Below are positions 14,923-23,831 of a stretch of DNA of 26,878 nt, in pieces. The position numbers and the translations under genes are program-made. The notes below the pieces were generated by a model. That model made no database searches and had not been told where the DNA came from. It worked only from the letters and a program-made list of their open reading frames with translations. Source of the DNA: Endomicrobium sp. (GTDB taxonomy: Bacteria > Elusimicrobiota > Endomicrobiia > Endomicrobiales > Endomicrobiaceae); assembly GCA_031278115.1 (NCBI GenBank), contig JAITKZ010000022.1:1-26878 (forward strand), read 5' to 3'. Within the stretch, counting starts at the first letter, position 1. The number at the start of each line of letters is the position of its first letter.

Positions 14923-15270
14923 ATGCGTGCAAAAAGCGTAGTATATACAAGACAAAAGAAGAAAAAAATATTTAGACTTGCCAAAGGTTCTTATGCAACG
15001 AAGAAAAATCGTTGGAGAATGGTTATTCAACAGGTTGAACGTTCTCTTAATTATGCTTATACGGGAAGAAAAGACAATAAATCAAATTTCAGAACTCTTT
15101 GGATAGTTCGTCTTAATGCTGCTGTGAGAGAAGAAGGAATTTCTTATAATAAGTTTATTTCCGGTCTTAAAAAAGCTAATGTGGCAATAGATAGAAAAAT
15201 GCTTGCTGAAATCGCGGTAAACGATAATGCGACTTTCAAACAATTAGTTGAGATTGCAAAAGCTGCATAA
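14923..15270 (+). CDS. rplT: Ribosomal protein L20
   Basis: A 115-residue basic protein with AKGSYATKKNRWRMVIQQVERSLNYAYTGRK, RTLWIVRLNAAVRE and SYNKFISGLKKA. These are the standard L20 segments, and the length is typical. L20 binds 23S rRNA early in 50S assembly and in several bacteria represses its own operon through the mRNA leader. AAGGAG precedes the ATG at good spacing. No terminator follows; ktrB begins 17 bases later. Confidence 0.96.
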   Translation: MRAKSVVYTRQKKKKIFRLAKGSYATKKNRWRMVIQQVERSLNYAYTGRKDNKSNFRTLWIVRLNAAVREEGISYNKFISGLKKANVAIDRKMLAEIAVNDNATFKQLVEIAKAA

Positions 15271-15287
15271 GTTAAAAATAAAAATAA

Positions 15288-16592
15288 ATGAAATTTTCTC
15301 CGGCAAAAACATTAATGTTGTTTTTTCTTGGACTCATAGCGGCAGGTACAGCGCTTTTGTCGCTGCCTGCCTCTAATAGTTTTAGTAAATTTTCTTTTAT
15401 TACAAATCTGTTTACTTCAGTTTCTGCTGTATGCGTTACTGGTCTTTCAGTTGTAAATATAGGTGAATACTACTCTAAATTTGGGCAAAGTATTATTTTA
15501 ATTTTGATACAGTTGGGCGGATTAGGATACATGTTTGTCTCAACTGTTATTACGCTACTTCTTGGCAAGATGGCTTTAAAAGACAGACGCATTATGCAGG
15601 AACTTTTTGATGTATCGTCTTTTAAGGGGTTAAAACATCTTCTTTCAAAAGCAATTATTTTTGTTTTAGGAATAGAGTTTGTAGGAGCTGCTATCTTAAC
15701 ATTGATTTTTCTTCGGGATTTCCCGTTTTTGAGAGCTGTTTACTTAGGAATATTTCACTCTATATCAGCATTTTGTAATGCGGGATTTAGTGTTTTCAAC
15801 GATAGTTTAAGCCTATTTGCTAGTAATCCTTGGGTTATTTATACTGTTTCCATTTTGATAATTTTAGGCGGGCTTGGCTTTTTTGTTATAGTTGATATCT
15901 ACGACGCCTATAAAGAAAAGCGCAGACATTTGTCTACTCACACAAAAGTTGTTCTTTCTGTGACTTTTATAATTATGGCGCTATCATTTTTGTTATTTTT
16001 ATTTTCAGATTCGCTAAAAGGGCAGGGATTATTTTATTTAATAAACAATGCTTTTTTTCAAGCGATAAGCGCTAGGACTGCTGGATTTTATACTGTACCA
16101 GCGTCACTTTTTGACGACTTTACTGAAATTGTATTGATGCTTTTTATGTCTATTGGAGCAGCTCCGGGAAGCACCGCAGGAGGTATAAAAGTCACGACGT
16201 TGGCTTTAATTTTTGTATTTATAAGAAGTGTTCTAAAAGGTGATGACGAGTATATTATTTTTAAAAGAAGAATACCGTACGACATAGTAAAGAAAGCTTT
16301 GGTTATTTTTATAGTATTTTTTGCTTTAATAGCATTGTTGTCGCTTGTCCTTATGTTGCAAGAAAATTATTTAAGACCTGTAACTGTTGTTTTTGAAGTG
16401 ATTTCGGCGTTTGCCACAGTTGGCTTATCTCTTGATATTACTCCTGATTTGTCTTTAGCTGGTAAGATATATGTTATTATAGCTATGATAACAGGACGAA
16501 TTGGAATATTAACAATGCTCATACTAATGATAACTCCAATTACTACAAAGAAAAAGATTAAATATCCTGAAGGCAGAGTATTAGTCGGATAA
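15288..16592 (+). CDS. ktrB: Potassium uptake channel subunit, KtrB/TrkH family
   Basis: The 434-residue integral membrane protein has the four pore-loop repeats of the Trk/Ktr/HKT superfamily. Their filter segments are VCVTGLSV, FCNAGFSVF, ARTAGFYTV and FATVGLSLD, each with the central Gly. The AAPGSTAGGIK gating-loop motif follows the third pore. It conducts K+ (in some homologues with Na+) across the inner membrane under control of a cytoplasmic RCK ring. The length is closer to KtrB than TrkH. It is followed after 13 bases by its regulatory partner ktrA. It lacks a clear ribosome site and may be translated by readthrough coupling from rplT. Its location inside a translation operon is unusual. 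Confidence 0.92.
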   Translation: MKFSPAKTLMLFFLGLIAAGTALLSLPASNSFSKFSFITNLFTSVSAVCVTGLSVVNIGEYYSKFGQSIILILIQLGGLGYMFVSTVITLLLGKMALKDRRIMQELFDVSSFKGLKHLLSKAIIFVLGIEFVGAAILTLIFLRDFPFLRAVYLGIFHSISAFCNAGFSVFNDSLSLFASNPWVIYTVSILIILGGLGFFVIVDIYDAYKEKRRHLSTHTKVVLSVTFIIMALSFLLFLFSDSLKGQGLFYLINNAFFQAISARTAGFYTVPASLFDDFTEIVLMLFMSIGAAPGSTAGGIKVTTLALIFVFIRSVLKGDDEYIIFKRRIPYDIVKKALVIFIVFFALIALLSLVLMLQENYLRPVTVVFEVISAFATVGLSLDITPDLSLAGKIYVIIAMITGRIGILTMLILMITPITTKKKIKYPEGRVLVG

Positions 16593-16605
16593 AAGGTGGG
16601 ATCTG

Positions 16606-17301
16606 ATGAAAAAGAAACAGTATGCCGTTATAGGACTTGGAACGTTTGGTTATAACGTAGCTGTAGAGCTTGAAAAGAAAGGTATACAGGTTTTGGCTGT
16701 TGACAATAACTCTGAGATAGTCAATAAAATAAGTGCGTTTGTCACTCAAGCATTGATAGCCGATGCTACTGACGAAAAGGCTATGGAAGATGCGGGGATT
16801 GCTGATTGCGATACTGTTATAGTTTCAATAGGTGAAAGCATAGAAACAAGCATTCTTTCAACATTGATAGTTAAAGAACTTGGTGTTAAAAATATTATCG
16901 TGAAATCCGCAAGTTCATGGCATTCAAAGGTTGCAGCCAAAATAGGAGCTAACACAATAGTTTATCCTGAATTTGAAATGGCAAAAAAGTTTGTTGTTGG
17001 AATAATATCTCCAAATATTTTGGAACAAATAGAACTTTCAAAGGAATATAATTTAGTTGAAATAGTTGCTCCTAAAGAAATTTGGGGCAAAACAATAAAA
17101 AGCTCTGGTTTTAGAAATAACTATGGTGTTAACATCATCGCAATTCGCAAACAGATTCCGTTTATTAACGACGATGGGCAAAGCGATATGAAAGAGGAAA
17201 CAAATATGGTTCCTGGTCCTGAAGACGAAATAGATCAAAATGATATTTTGGTAGTTATTGGTTCAAAAGAGTCTTTGGCTAAATTAAAAGGGGATAAATA
17301 A
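16606..17301 (+). CDS. ktrA: Potassium uptake regulator, KtrA/TrkA family
   Basis: A 231-residue cytoplasmic protein with an RCK_N Rossmann fold: YAVIGLGTFG with the GxGxxG at residues 10-15, acidic Asp33 at the end of strand two, and GDATDE-like ADATDEKAMEDAGI. A C-terminal RCK_C domain covers about residues 145-231. This is a single RCK unit, so it matches KtrA rather than the double-length TrkA. It binds ATP/ADP or NAD(H) and gates the ktrB channel. It has GGTGGG upstream of ATG and shares one base with the next ORF. Confidence 0.92.
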   Translation: MKKKQYAVIGLGTFGYNVAVELEKKGIQVLAVDNNSEIVNKISAFVTQALIADATDEKAMEDAGIADCDTVIVSIGESIETSILSTLIVKELGVKNIIVKSASSWHSKVAAKIGANTIVYPEFEMAKKFVVGIISPNILEQIELSKEYNLVEIVAPKEIWGKTIKSSGFRNNYGVNIIAIRKQIPFINDDGQSDMKEETNMVPGPEDEIDQNDILVVIGSKESLAKLKGDK

Positions 17302-17573
17302 TGATTAAAGACGATTCTCAAGAGGCAAATCATATAGAGCTGGGAAAATTTTATTTTTTGAACAATAAATTCAATGAAGCTGTTGCAGAATTTGAAAAAG
17401 TTTTGGAAGTAAATCCGTCAAATGCGGAAGCTTACTACAATATTGGTCTCATAAAAGAAGTTTCCAATTTGCCAAATGAGGCGAAAGATATGTGTTCAAA
17501 GGCTTTAGCTATCCGTCCTGATTATAAAATAGCCAGAGATCGTTTGAATAAACTTATAGGCATTGAAAATTAG
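17301..17573 (+). CDS. Small TPR protein
   Basis: The 90-residue protein consists of two tetratricopeptide repeats (LGKFYFLNNKFNEAVAEFEK and VNPSNAEAYYNIGLI..., then a second partial helix pair). There is no signal peptide, so it is presumably a cytoplasmic adaptor. Its ATG shares its first base with the ktrA stop, and pheS follows 22 bases after. The partner is unknown. Context places it in the ktr/pheST operon but gives no function. Confidence 0.8.
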   Translation: MIKDDSQEANHIELGKFYFLNNKFNEAVAEFEKVLEVNPSNAEAYYNIGLIKEVSNLPNEAKDMCSKALAIRPDYKIARDRLNKLIGIEN

Positions 17574-17595
17574 CTTATTTATAGAGGATTTGGTA

Positions 17596-18615
17596 ATGAA
17601 AGATATTCGGCAAATTATAAATGAAGCGTTAGAAAAAGTGAAAAATGCCGATGTTGCAACTCTTGAAAATATTAAAGTAGAGTATCTCGGCAAAAGTGGC
17701 GTTTTAACGCAAATTCTAAAATCGTTGTCTTCCTACTCAATTGAGGATAAAAAAGGAATTGGTTCAGAGGCAAATAATGCCAAAAGCATTATAGAGGCTG
17801 AAATAGAAAATAAAAAAGAAAATCTTAAAAAATCTTTGCTTGACGAAAAAATGCGCAAGGAAAAGCTTGATTACTCCAAAAGTTTTTACTTTCCTTTTTC
17901 AAATGGAAGTTTTCACCCTGTAATACAAACGATACAGGATATAACTGCTGTTTTTAAATCTCTTGGTTTTGCTGTTGTTGAAGGACATGAAATAGAAACC
18001 GATTGGCATAACTTTGAGGCTTTAAATATTCCAGATAGCCACCCTGCCAGAGATACACAAGACACATTTTATATTGAAGGGATGAAGGCTTTACTTAGAA
18101 CGCACACTTCCCCGGGACAAATTCACATTATGGAAAAACATGAGCCACCTATAAGAGTTATTGTTCCTGGTAAAGTTTACAGAAACGAGGCTTCCGACGC
18201 TACGCATTTTTCAACATTCCATCAAGTTGAAGGCTTGGTTGTTGATGAGAACATAACGTTTGCGGATTTAAAGGCTGTGCTGTCGGACTTTGTCCGCAAA
18301 TTTTTTGGCTCTGATATAAATATACGTTTTAGACCATCTCACTTTCAGTTTACAGAGCCTTCAGCAGAAGTTGATATGCAATGCATTTTCTGCAAAGGAA
18401 AAGGATGTAGACTTTGCAAATCTTCAGGCTGGATAGAAATTTTGGGTTGTGGTATGGTACACCCGAACGTTTTAAAATCCGTTCATTACGACTCTGGAAA
18501 ATATACTGGTTATGCTTTTGGCTTGGGTGTTGAAAGAATAACTATGTTTAAATATGGGATTGACGATGTTCGTTTATTCTACGAAAATGATTTGAGATTT
18601 TTAAAACAGTTTTAA
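17596..18615 (+). CDS. pheS: Phenylalanyl-tRNA synthetase alpha subunit
   Basis: The 339-residue protein has an N-terminal coiled-coil tRNA-binding arm (about residues 1-85) and the class II catalytic core. HPARDTQDTFYIE, LLRTHTSPGQI, the motif 2 FRNEASDATHFSTFHQVEG-type segment and motif 3 (FGLGVERITMFKYGI) are all present. A CIFCKGKGCRLCKSSGW segment gives four Cys that may bind zinc, as in one subset of bacterial PheS. With PheT it charges tRNA-Phe. I prefer ATG 17596, behind AGAGGA, to the upstream TTG at 17563. pheT follows after 10 bases. Confidence 0.97.
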   Translation: MKDIRQIINEALEKVKNADVATLENIKVEYLGKSGVLTQILKSLSSYSIEDKKGIGSEANNAKSIIEAEIENKKENLKKSLLDEKMRKEKLDYSKSFYFPFSNGSFHPVIQTIQDITAVFKSLGFAVVEGHEIETDWHNFEALNIPDSHPARDTQDTFYIEGMKALLRTHTSPGQIHIMEKHEPPIRVIVPGKVYRNEASDATHFSTFHQVEGLVVDENITFADLKAVLSDFVRKFFGSDINIRFRPSHFQFTEPSAEVDMQCIFCKGKGCRLCKSSGWIEILGCGMVHPNVLKSVHYDSGKYTGYAFGLGVERITMFKYGIDDVRLFYENDLRFLKQF

Positions 18616-18625
18616 GGAAATAAAC

Positions 18626-20992
18626 ATGAAAATATCATATAACTTGCTAAAAGAATTTGTTGATTTTGAAATGAGTCCTAGAGAACTCGCTTCAATGCTT
18701 ACATCTATCGGTATAGAGTCTTCTGTAATTTCCCAAGATTGTGCTTGGACTGATGTTGTAACGGTGAAGGTTTTAGATGTCCAAAAACATCCCGGAGCAG
18801 ATAAACTTTCTTTATGCAGAGTAAGCGATGGAACTAAGGAATATTCAATAGCGTGCGGAGCAAAGAATATTGCTTCAGGACAAACTGTCCCTCTTGCAAA
18901 AATAGGAGCAGTTCTTCCGGGAAACTTTGAAATAAAGAAATCAAAGATAAGAGGCGTTAATTCTGAGGGCATGATTTGCTCGGAAAAAGAACTTGGATTA
19001 AAAGAAGAGTCTGAAGGCATTTTTGTCCTTGACGAAAAAACAAAAATAGGACTTCCCCTTGAAAAAGTTTTGGGTGATATAGATTCTATTTTGGAAATAG
19101 AAATAACAACCAATAGGGGCGATTGTTTAAGCCATTTAGGCATTGCCAGAGAAATTGGAGCTAAACTTCGTAAAGCTGTATCTGTTCCACAAGTAAAAGT
19201 TCTAAAAAAACTTCCTGTGTTAAACTGTGTTGAAATAAAATCCAATTTATGTAAGAGATATATAGGAAGTGTTATTTCGGGCGTTAAAGTTGGAGTTTCG
19301 CCGAAATGGCTTGCAGACATTTTGGCAAAAAGCGGTATAAGGTCAGTAAATAATATAGTTGATATAACAAACTTTATTATGATTGAACTTGGACAGCCTT
19401 TGCATGCTTTTGATCTATCTAAACTTTCTTCAAAAAAAATTATCGTAAGAGAAGCTATTAGCTTGGAAAAAATAAAAGCTCTTGATGGAAAAGATTATAA
19501 ATTAGATCCCGGAATGCTTGTTATAGCCGATGAACAAAAACCTGTTGCTATAGCTGGAATTATGGGTGGAGAATTTTCGGGCGTTGACGATAAAACCGAA
19601 ACGATTTTTCTTGAAAGCGCCATCTTTGATGCGGCTTCAATAAGGAAAACTTCAAAAAAATTAAATCTTTCGTCAGACTCCTCTTACAGATTTGAAAGGG
19701 GATTGAGTTGGGATATAGCTGAACTTGCCGTATGGAGAGTGGCAAATCTTATAACTGAAATTGCAGGCGGCAAGCAAAAGGCTCTGGAAGACTTGCATAC
19801 TGTTAAATATGAAAAGACAAAAATAGCTTTGAGATTTGAAAGAGTAAGCAAGATCTTGGGTTGTACTGTTGAAGAAGATGAAATAGGTGAAATTTTAAGA
19901 TTTTTAGGTATAGATTTACAGCCAAGAGGCGAGATGATTCTTTGTACAATTCCGTCTTGGCGCAACGATATAAAAATTGAAGTTGATTTGATTGAAGAAA
20001 TTGCAAGAATCAAAGGTTATGACGCTATACCAACTTCAAAAACAAATACATATTACTCCTATACGCCAAACAATTCATTTCTTTCATCTATAGTTGAAGA
20101 ATTTAGAACTAAACTGAAGGGCCTTGGTTTTAGCGAAGCTTTGAATTGTAGTTTTTTAGAAGTTTCAGAGCTTGAAAAATTTGGATTAAAATATTACTAC
20201 AAAATAGCAAATCCAATGTCTAAGGAGAACGAGGTTTTAAGATCGTCATTGCTTCCATGTCTATTTAAAAATTTAATGCTCAATATAAGCCAAGGCTCTG
20301 AGACTGTATTGTTGTTTGAGCATGGCAAAATCTTTGCAGAGGTTGGAGAAAGAAAAGCTTTCTCTGCCATAATGTACGGCAGAGTTTGGCATGAGTGGTG
20401 GAAATGGACTGAACAAAAAGTAAATCCTAAATTTGATTTTTATTTTGGTGGAGGTATAATAAAAAATATTTTGCCATCGGAAGAGTTTATGATAGTTGAA
20501 AACTTAACTCCTTCAAGCTATTTCCATATAGGAAAAACTGCGGGTATTCTTTTTAGAGGTAAAGTTATAGGACAATTTGGCATTTTAAAACCTTCCCTTA
20601 CAAGCGATATTAAAGATGAAGTTTTTTACTTTGAAATGGATTTGGAGCTTGTTGAAAATATATGTGTCAAAAAAACCGCTTTTTATAAAGCATACTCAAA
20701 ATTTCCTATAGTAAAAAGGGATATTTCTGTAACTGCAGATAAATCTTTGCAATTTGCAGAAATAGAAAAAGTTGTAAAAGCCGTCATGAAATCCGGTGGT
20801 ATTCTGAAAGATTATTCACTATTTTCTGTCTATAATGACGAAGCTAAATTGGGTGATGAAAAAATAAGCTATTCTTTCAGACTGTCTTATAAAAATGACG
20901 AAAAAACATTAAATGATAAAGAAGTAAACGACGATGTCACAATTCTCTTAAATAAACTAGAGTCTGACCTGAACGTTAAGTTGAGGCAATAG
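18626..20992 (+). CDS. pheT: Phenylalanyl-tRNA synthetase beta subunit
   Basis: The 788-residue length and domain order are standard. An N-terminal MKISYNLLKEFVDF segment is followed by an EMAP-type tRNA-binding domain (VLDVQKHPGADKLSLC...) and the B3/B4 editing domain (VNNIVDITNFIMIELGQPLHAFD, IAGIMGG). The B5 domain comes next, then a catalytic-like core (YDAIPTS... to about 690) and a C-terminal ferredoxin-fold anticodon-binding domain (KFPIVKRDISV...SYSFRLSYKNDEKTLNDKEV). It forms the (alpha-beta)2 enzyme with PheS and hydrolyses mischarged Tyr-tRNA-Phe. AAGGA precedes the ATG. It probably ends the infC operon; no terminator is evident immediately after. Confidence 0.97.
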   Translation: MKISYNLLKEFVDFEMSPRELASMLTSIGIESSVISQDCAWTDVVTVKVLDVQKHPGADKLSLCRVSDGTKEYSIACGAKNIASGQTVPLAKIGAVLPGNFEIKKSKIRGVNSEGMICSEKELGLKEESEGIFVLDEKTKIGLPLEKVLGDIDSILEIEITTNRGDCLSHLGIAREIGAKLRKAVSVPQVKVLKKLPVLNCVEIKSNLCKRYIGSVISGVKVGVSPKWLADILAKSGIRSVNNIVDITNFIMIELGQPLHAFDLSKLSSKKIIVREAISLEKIKALDGKDYKLDPGMLVIADEQKPVAIAGIMGGEFSGVDDKTETIFLESAIFDAASIRKTSKKLNLSSDSSYRFERGLSWDIAELAVWRVANLITEIAGGKQKALEDLHTVKYEKTKIALRFERVSKILGCTVEEDEIGEILRFLGIDLQPRGEMILCTIPSWRNDIKIEVDLIEEIARIKGYDAIPTSKTNTYYSYTPNNSFLSSIVEEFRTKLKGLGFSEALNCSFLEVSELEKFGLKYYYKIANPMSKENEVLRSSLLPCLFKNLMLNISQGSETVLLFEHGKIFAEVGERKAFSAIMYGRVWHEWWKWTEQKVNPKFDFYFGGGIIKNILPSEEFMIVENLTPSSYFHIGKTAGILFRGKVIGQFGILKPSLTSDIKDEVFYFEMDLELVENICVKKTAFYKAYSKFPIVKRDISVTADKSLQFAEIEKVVKAVMKSGGILKDYSLFSVYNDEAKLGDEKISYSFRLSYKNDEKTLNDKEVNDDVTILLNKLESDLNVKLRQ

Positions 20993-21034
20993 CTATTTGA
21001 GCAATTTGCTGTCATTGTTGAAGTATCATAGTTT

Positions 21035-22531
21035 ATGATAGTAAAAAAAGATAAAGATTTAATTCAAAATTATTTTGAAGATAATTCCGGCGTTAGAGGT
21101 TCTAACGCCGATTTTGTCGCTATAGCAGAAAAAGAAGAAGACATACCGATTTTCCTAGAAGAGATGTCAGCTAAAAAAATACCAGTAACAGTTGCTGGCG
21201 CATTGACTGCAAATACAGCTTCAGGACTTGCTTTTGGCGGAGCAGTTCTGTCTTTAGAAAAATTAAACAGAATAGGGGAAATCAAAAAAATTGATGAAAG
21301 CCATGCATTAATTACTGTTCAAGCAGGAGCAAGAGTTAGTGATATAAAAGCAAAAACTTTCAGTCAAGGGTGGCTGTATCCTCCTGATCCTACAGAAAAA
21401 AACGCTTTCATTGGAGGTAATATTGCTACAAATGCTTCAGGTGGAAGAGGTTTTAAGTTTGGAGTTACAAGGGATTATGTTAAAGCTTTAAAAGTTACAT
21501 TTGCCGATGGTTCTATTGCATTTGTTGAACGTGGTAAGTATTTTGCTGATAAAAATGGGAAGATAATTTTTGATACTAATAAGGGCAAAAAAAAAGTAAC
21601 TCTTCCAAAATATGTTCTACCAAATATTAAAAACGCAGCCGGATATTATAACCAGCTTCAAGCAGATCTTATAGATGTTCTTATAGGTTCTGAAGGCACA
21701 CTTTGCGTTTTTATTGAGTCAGTATTAAAACTTATACCTCATTTTAAGGAGGTTTTTGGAGGCATAATATTTTTTGACAATAGAAATAAAGCCTATGAGT
21801 TTGTCAAAAGAATAAAAAACATATCTAAAATAACAAAATCTGAAAATCTAAAAAATTCAATCAATGCTATGTCTTTAGAATATTTTGATAAAAACGTATT
21901 ATTTTTAATAAAGGACGATTATCCAGTTATACCAAAAAATGTTGAAGCAGGTATTATGTTTGAACAAGATGTTTATGAAGATAATTCTGACATCTTAATG
22001 GAGCAATGGATTAAAGAAATTGAAGACAACGGTATAAATTTGGAAAAAGTCTGGTTTGCTTCAAACCTTTCTGAGATGGAAAAGTTTAGAGTTTTTAGAC
22101 ATAGGATTCCAGAAAAAGTAAACGAAATTGTTAAAAAGAATGAAATCCCTAAAGTAGGTACTGATTTTGCTGTCCCAGATGGCAAACTTTCTACAATAAT
22201 TAATTTTTGCGAACAAGAATTTGAAAATACTGGAGTTTTTAATTTAACATTTGGACATATAGGTGAAAATCACTTGCATGCCAATATAGTTGCTGCCAAT
22301 GAACGCGAATATGAAGAATGCAGAAAAATGTACATACGTATTGCTCAAAAAGTTGTTGAGCTTGGTGGAACGGTTTCTGCTGAACACGGCATAGGGAAAT
22401 TAAGGCATGCTTTTCTGGCAAAAATGCTAGGAGAAGAAAGTTTTAAAGAACTAGCACAATTTAAAAGAAGTCTTGATACAAACGGAATTCTTGGCGTTGA
22501 TAATATATTCCCTAAGCAGTATTTAATTTAA
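21035..22531 (+). CDS. FAD-linked oxidase (glycolate oxidase GlcD / D-lactate dehydrogenase family)
   Basis: The 498-residue protein has an FAD_binding_4 domain with the usual IPVTVAG, GLAFGGAVLSLEKLNRI, GWLYPPDPTEKNAFIGGNIATNASG and VTRDYVKALKVTFADG. Its C-terminal FAD-oxidase domain ends with FGHIGENHLHANIV and GGTVSAEHGIGKLRHAF, where the His residues contact flavin and substrate. The family oxidises 2-hydroxy acids such as D-lactate or glycolate; the substrate cannot be read here. No GlcE/GlcF or iron-sulfur partner is adjacent. It starts 43 bases after pheT without an obvious ribosome site, so the start is less certain. Its stop codon is inside the left arm of the inverted repeat that follows. 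Confidence 0.9.
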   Translation: MIVKKDKDLIQNYFEDNSGVRGSNADFVAIAEKEEDIPIFLEEMSAKKIPVTVAGALTANTASGLAFGGAVLSLEKLNRIGEIKKIDESHALITVQAGARVSDIKAKTFSQGWLYPPDPTEKNAFIGGNIATNASGGRGFKFGVTRDYVKALKVTFADGSIAFVERGKYFADKNGKIIFDTNKGKKKVTLPKYVLPNIKNAAGYYNQLQADLIDVLIGSEGTLCVFIESVLKLIPHFKEVFGGIIFFDNRNKAYEFVKRIKNISKITKSENLKNSINAMSLEYFDKNVLFLIKDDYPVIPKNVEAGIMFEQDVYEDNSDILMEQWIKEIEDNGINLEKVWFASNLSEMEKFRVFRHRIPEKVNEIVKKNEIPKVGTDFAVPDGKLSTIINFCEQEFENTGVFNLTFGHIGENHLHANIVAANEREYEECRKMYIRIAQKVVELGGTVSAEHGIGKLRHAFLAKMLGEESFKELAQFKRSLDTNGILGVDNIFPKQYLI

Positions 22532-22618
22532 AACCTGAGTTTATCGGGTAGAGGAAAAAATAGGGATTTTGATACTGAAAGACTCAAAAAGGTAACCTAA
22601 ACGATAAACTCAGGTTTT
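22530..22618. repeat. Perfect 17-bp inverted repeat with 55-base spacer
   Basis: AAAACCTGAGTTTATCG (22530-22546) is exactly complementary to CGATAAACTCAGGTTTT (22602-22618). The left arm begins in the stop codon of the FAD oxidase. A long T tract is missing after it, and the 55-base loop is too big for a standard terminator. It could be a small mobile (MITE-like) hairpin, a degenerate terminator, or an mRNA 3' end structure. Confidence 0.8.
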
Positions 22619-22667
22619 AGATGAGGAAAAAGAAGAACTATAAAATGTTGCTAGCAGCTTAGAAAAA

Positions 22668-22696
22668 TTGAAATATGTTTTTAAGATTAATATAAT
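22668..22696 (+). promoter_or_regulatory. Promoter for the moxR operon
   Basis: TTGAAA (22668-22673) and TATAAT (22691-22696) are separated by 17 bases, close to consensus. Transcription would start near 22703, about 80 bases before moxR. Confidence 0.6.
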
Positions 22697-22697
22697 T

Positions 22698-22736
22698 ACA
22701 GACAACTTGATTTAGTTCAAGGTGTCTGTTTTTTTT
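22698..22736 (+). terminator. Rho-independent terminator overlapping the moxR transcription start
   Basis: ACAGACA (22698-22704) pairs with TGTCTGT (22723-22729), extended by CTTGA/TCAAG after one mismatch, with a small loop and then T8. Transcripts from upstream would form the full stem. A transcript starting at about 22703 would lack the outer left arm. Confidence 0.75.
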
Positions 22737-22785
22737 ATCTCGCAAGATAAACTCATTCTATTATTTTGGTGCGGAGGTTTTTAAA

Positions 22786-23772
22786 ATGCCCAGCGACATA
22801 GATCATCTTAACAAACAAATCATGCAAGAAAGCGTTTTTGTCTCAAAACTTTTAAATGAAATTTCAATCGTTCTTGTGGGGCAGAAATATGTTGTTGAAA
22901 GAATGATAATAGGTCTTCTTTCAGATGGACATATTCTTCTTGAAGGTCTTCCAGGTCTAGCAAAAACCCTTGCTGTAAAAAGTTTAGCGTCAACCATAAA
23001 AGCCGACTATAAAAGAATACAATTCACTCCAGATTTACTTCCGGCCGATATTGTCGGTACATTAATTTACAATCCTCAAAACGGCGGTTTTGCCGTAAAA
23101 AAAGGTCCTATTTTTACAAATATAGTGTTAGCTGACGAAATTAACCGCGCACCTGCTAAAGTTCAAAGTGCTTTGCTTGAAGCTATGCAAGAAAAACAGG
23201 TTACAATCGGTGATGCGACATACGAGCTTCCCAGCCCTTTTTTGGTTATGGCTACACAAAACCCTATAGAGCAGGAAGGAACATATCCTCTTCCAGAAGC
23301 TCAGGTTGACAGATTTATGCTTAAGCTTAAAGTTTCTTATCCAAGCAAATCTGACGAGAAGATTATATTGGAAAGAATGACGCATACGATGACTAAAATA
23401 AATTCTGTTATAACTTTGGAAGATGTTAAAAGAGCAAAAGATTTAACAGAGCAAATTTATGTTGATGATAAAGTTAAGAATTATATAGTGGATATAGTTT
23501 TTGCTTCAAGAAATCCAGATGAGTATGGGCTAAAAGATTTAAAAAATATGATTTCTTACGGTGCTTCACCAAGAGCTACAATAAATTTGACCCTTGCAGC
23601 TAAGGCTTATGCTTTTTTACAGGGTAGAGGCTATGTTATACCAGAGGATATAAAAACAATAGGACATGATGTTTTAAGGCACAGGATACTTATAACTTAC
23701 GAAGCTGAAGCTGATTCCGTATCTTCTGACGATATAATAGACAAAATTTTTGGTGGTGTTGAAGTTCCATAA
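22786..23772 (+). CDS. moxR: MoxR-type AAA+ ATPase
   Basis: The 328-residue cytoplasmic protein has Walker A GLPGLAKT at residues 54-61 and Walker B VLADEI at 114-119, followed by NRAPAKVQSALLEAMQE. It also has a sensor 1 region MATQNPIEQEGTYPLPEAQVDRF and the C-terminal helical lid. MoxR ATPases act as chaperones that mature or insert cofactors into partner complexes, commonly with von Willebrand factor A proteins. GGAGG precedes the ATG. The following DUF58, BatD-like and BatA genes form the typical aerotolerance-type cluster. Confidence 0.94.
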   Translation: MPSDIDHLNKQIMQESVFVSKLLNEISIVLVGQKYVVERMIIGLLSDGHILLEGLPGLAKTLAVKSLASTIKADYKRIQFTPDLLPADIVGTLIYNPQNGGFAVKKGPIFTNIVLADEINRAPAKVQSALLEAMQEKQVTIGDATYELPSPFLVMATQNPIEQEGTYPLPEAQVDRFMLKLKVSYPSKSDEKIILERMTHTMTKINSVITLEDVKRAKDLTEQIYVDDKVKNYIVDIVFASRNPDEYGLKDLKNMISYGASPRATINLTLAAKAYAFLQGRGYVIPEDIKTIGHDVLRHRILITYEAEADSVSSDDIIDKIFGGVEVP

Positions 23773-23831
23773 AATTAGAGATTTATACTAATCGTGGCAT
23801 TTTTAAATTGATCTATTAGGATAGCATACAT

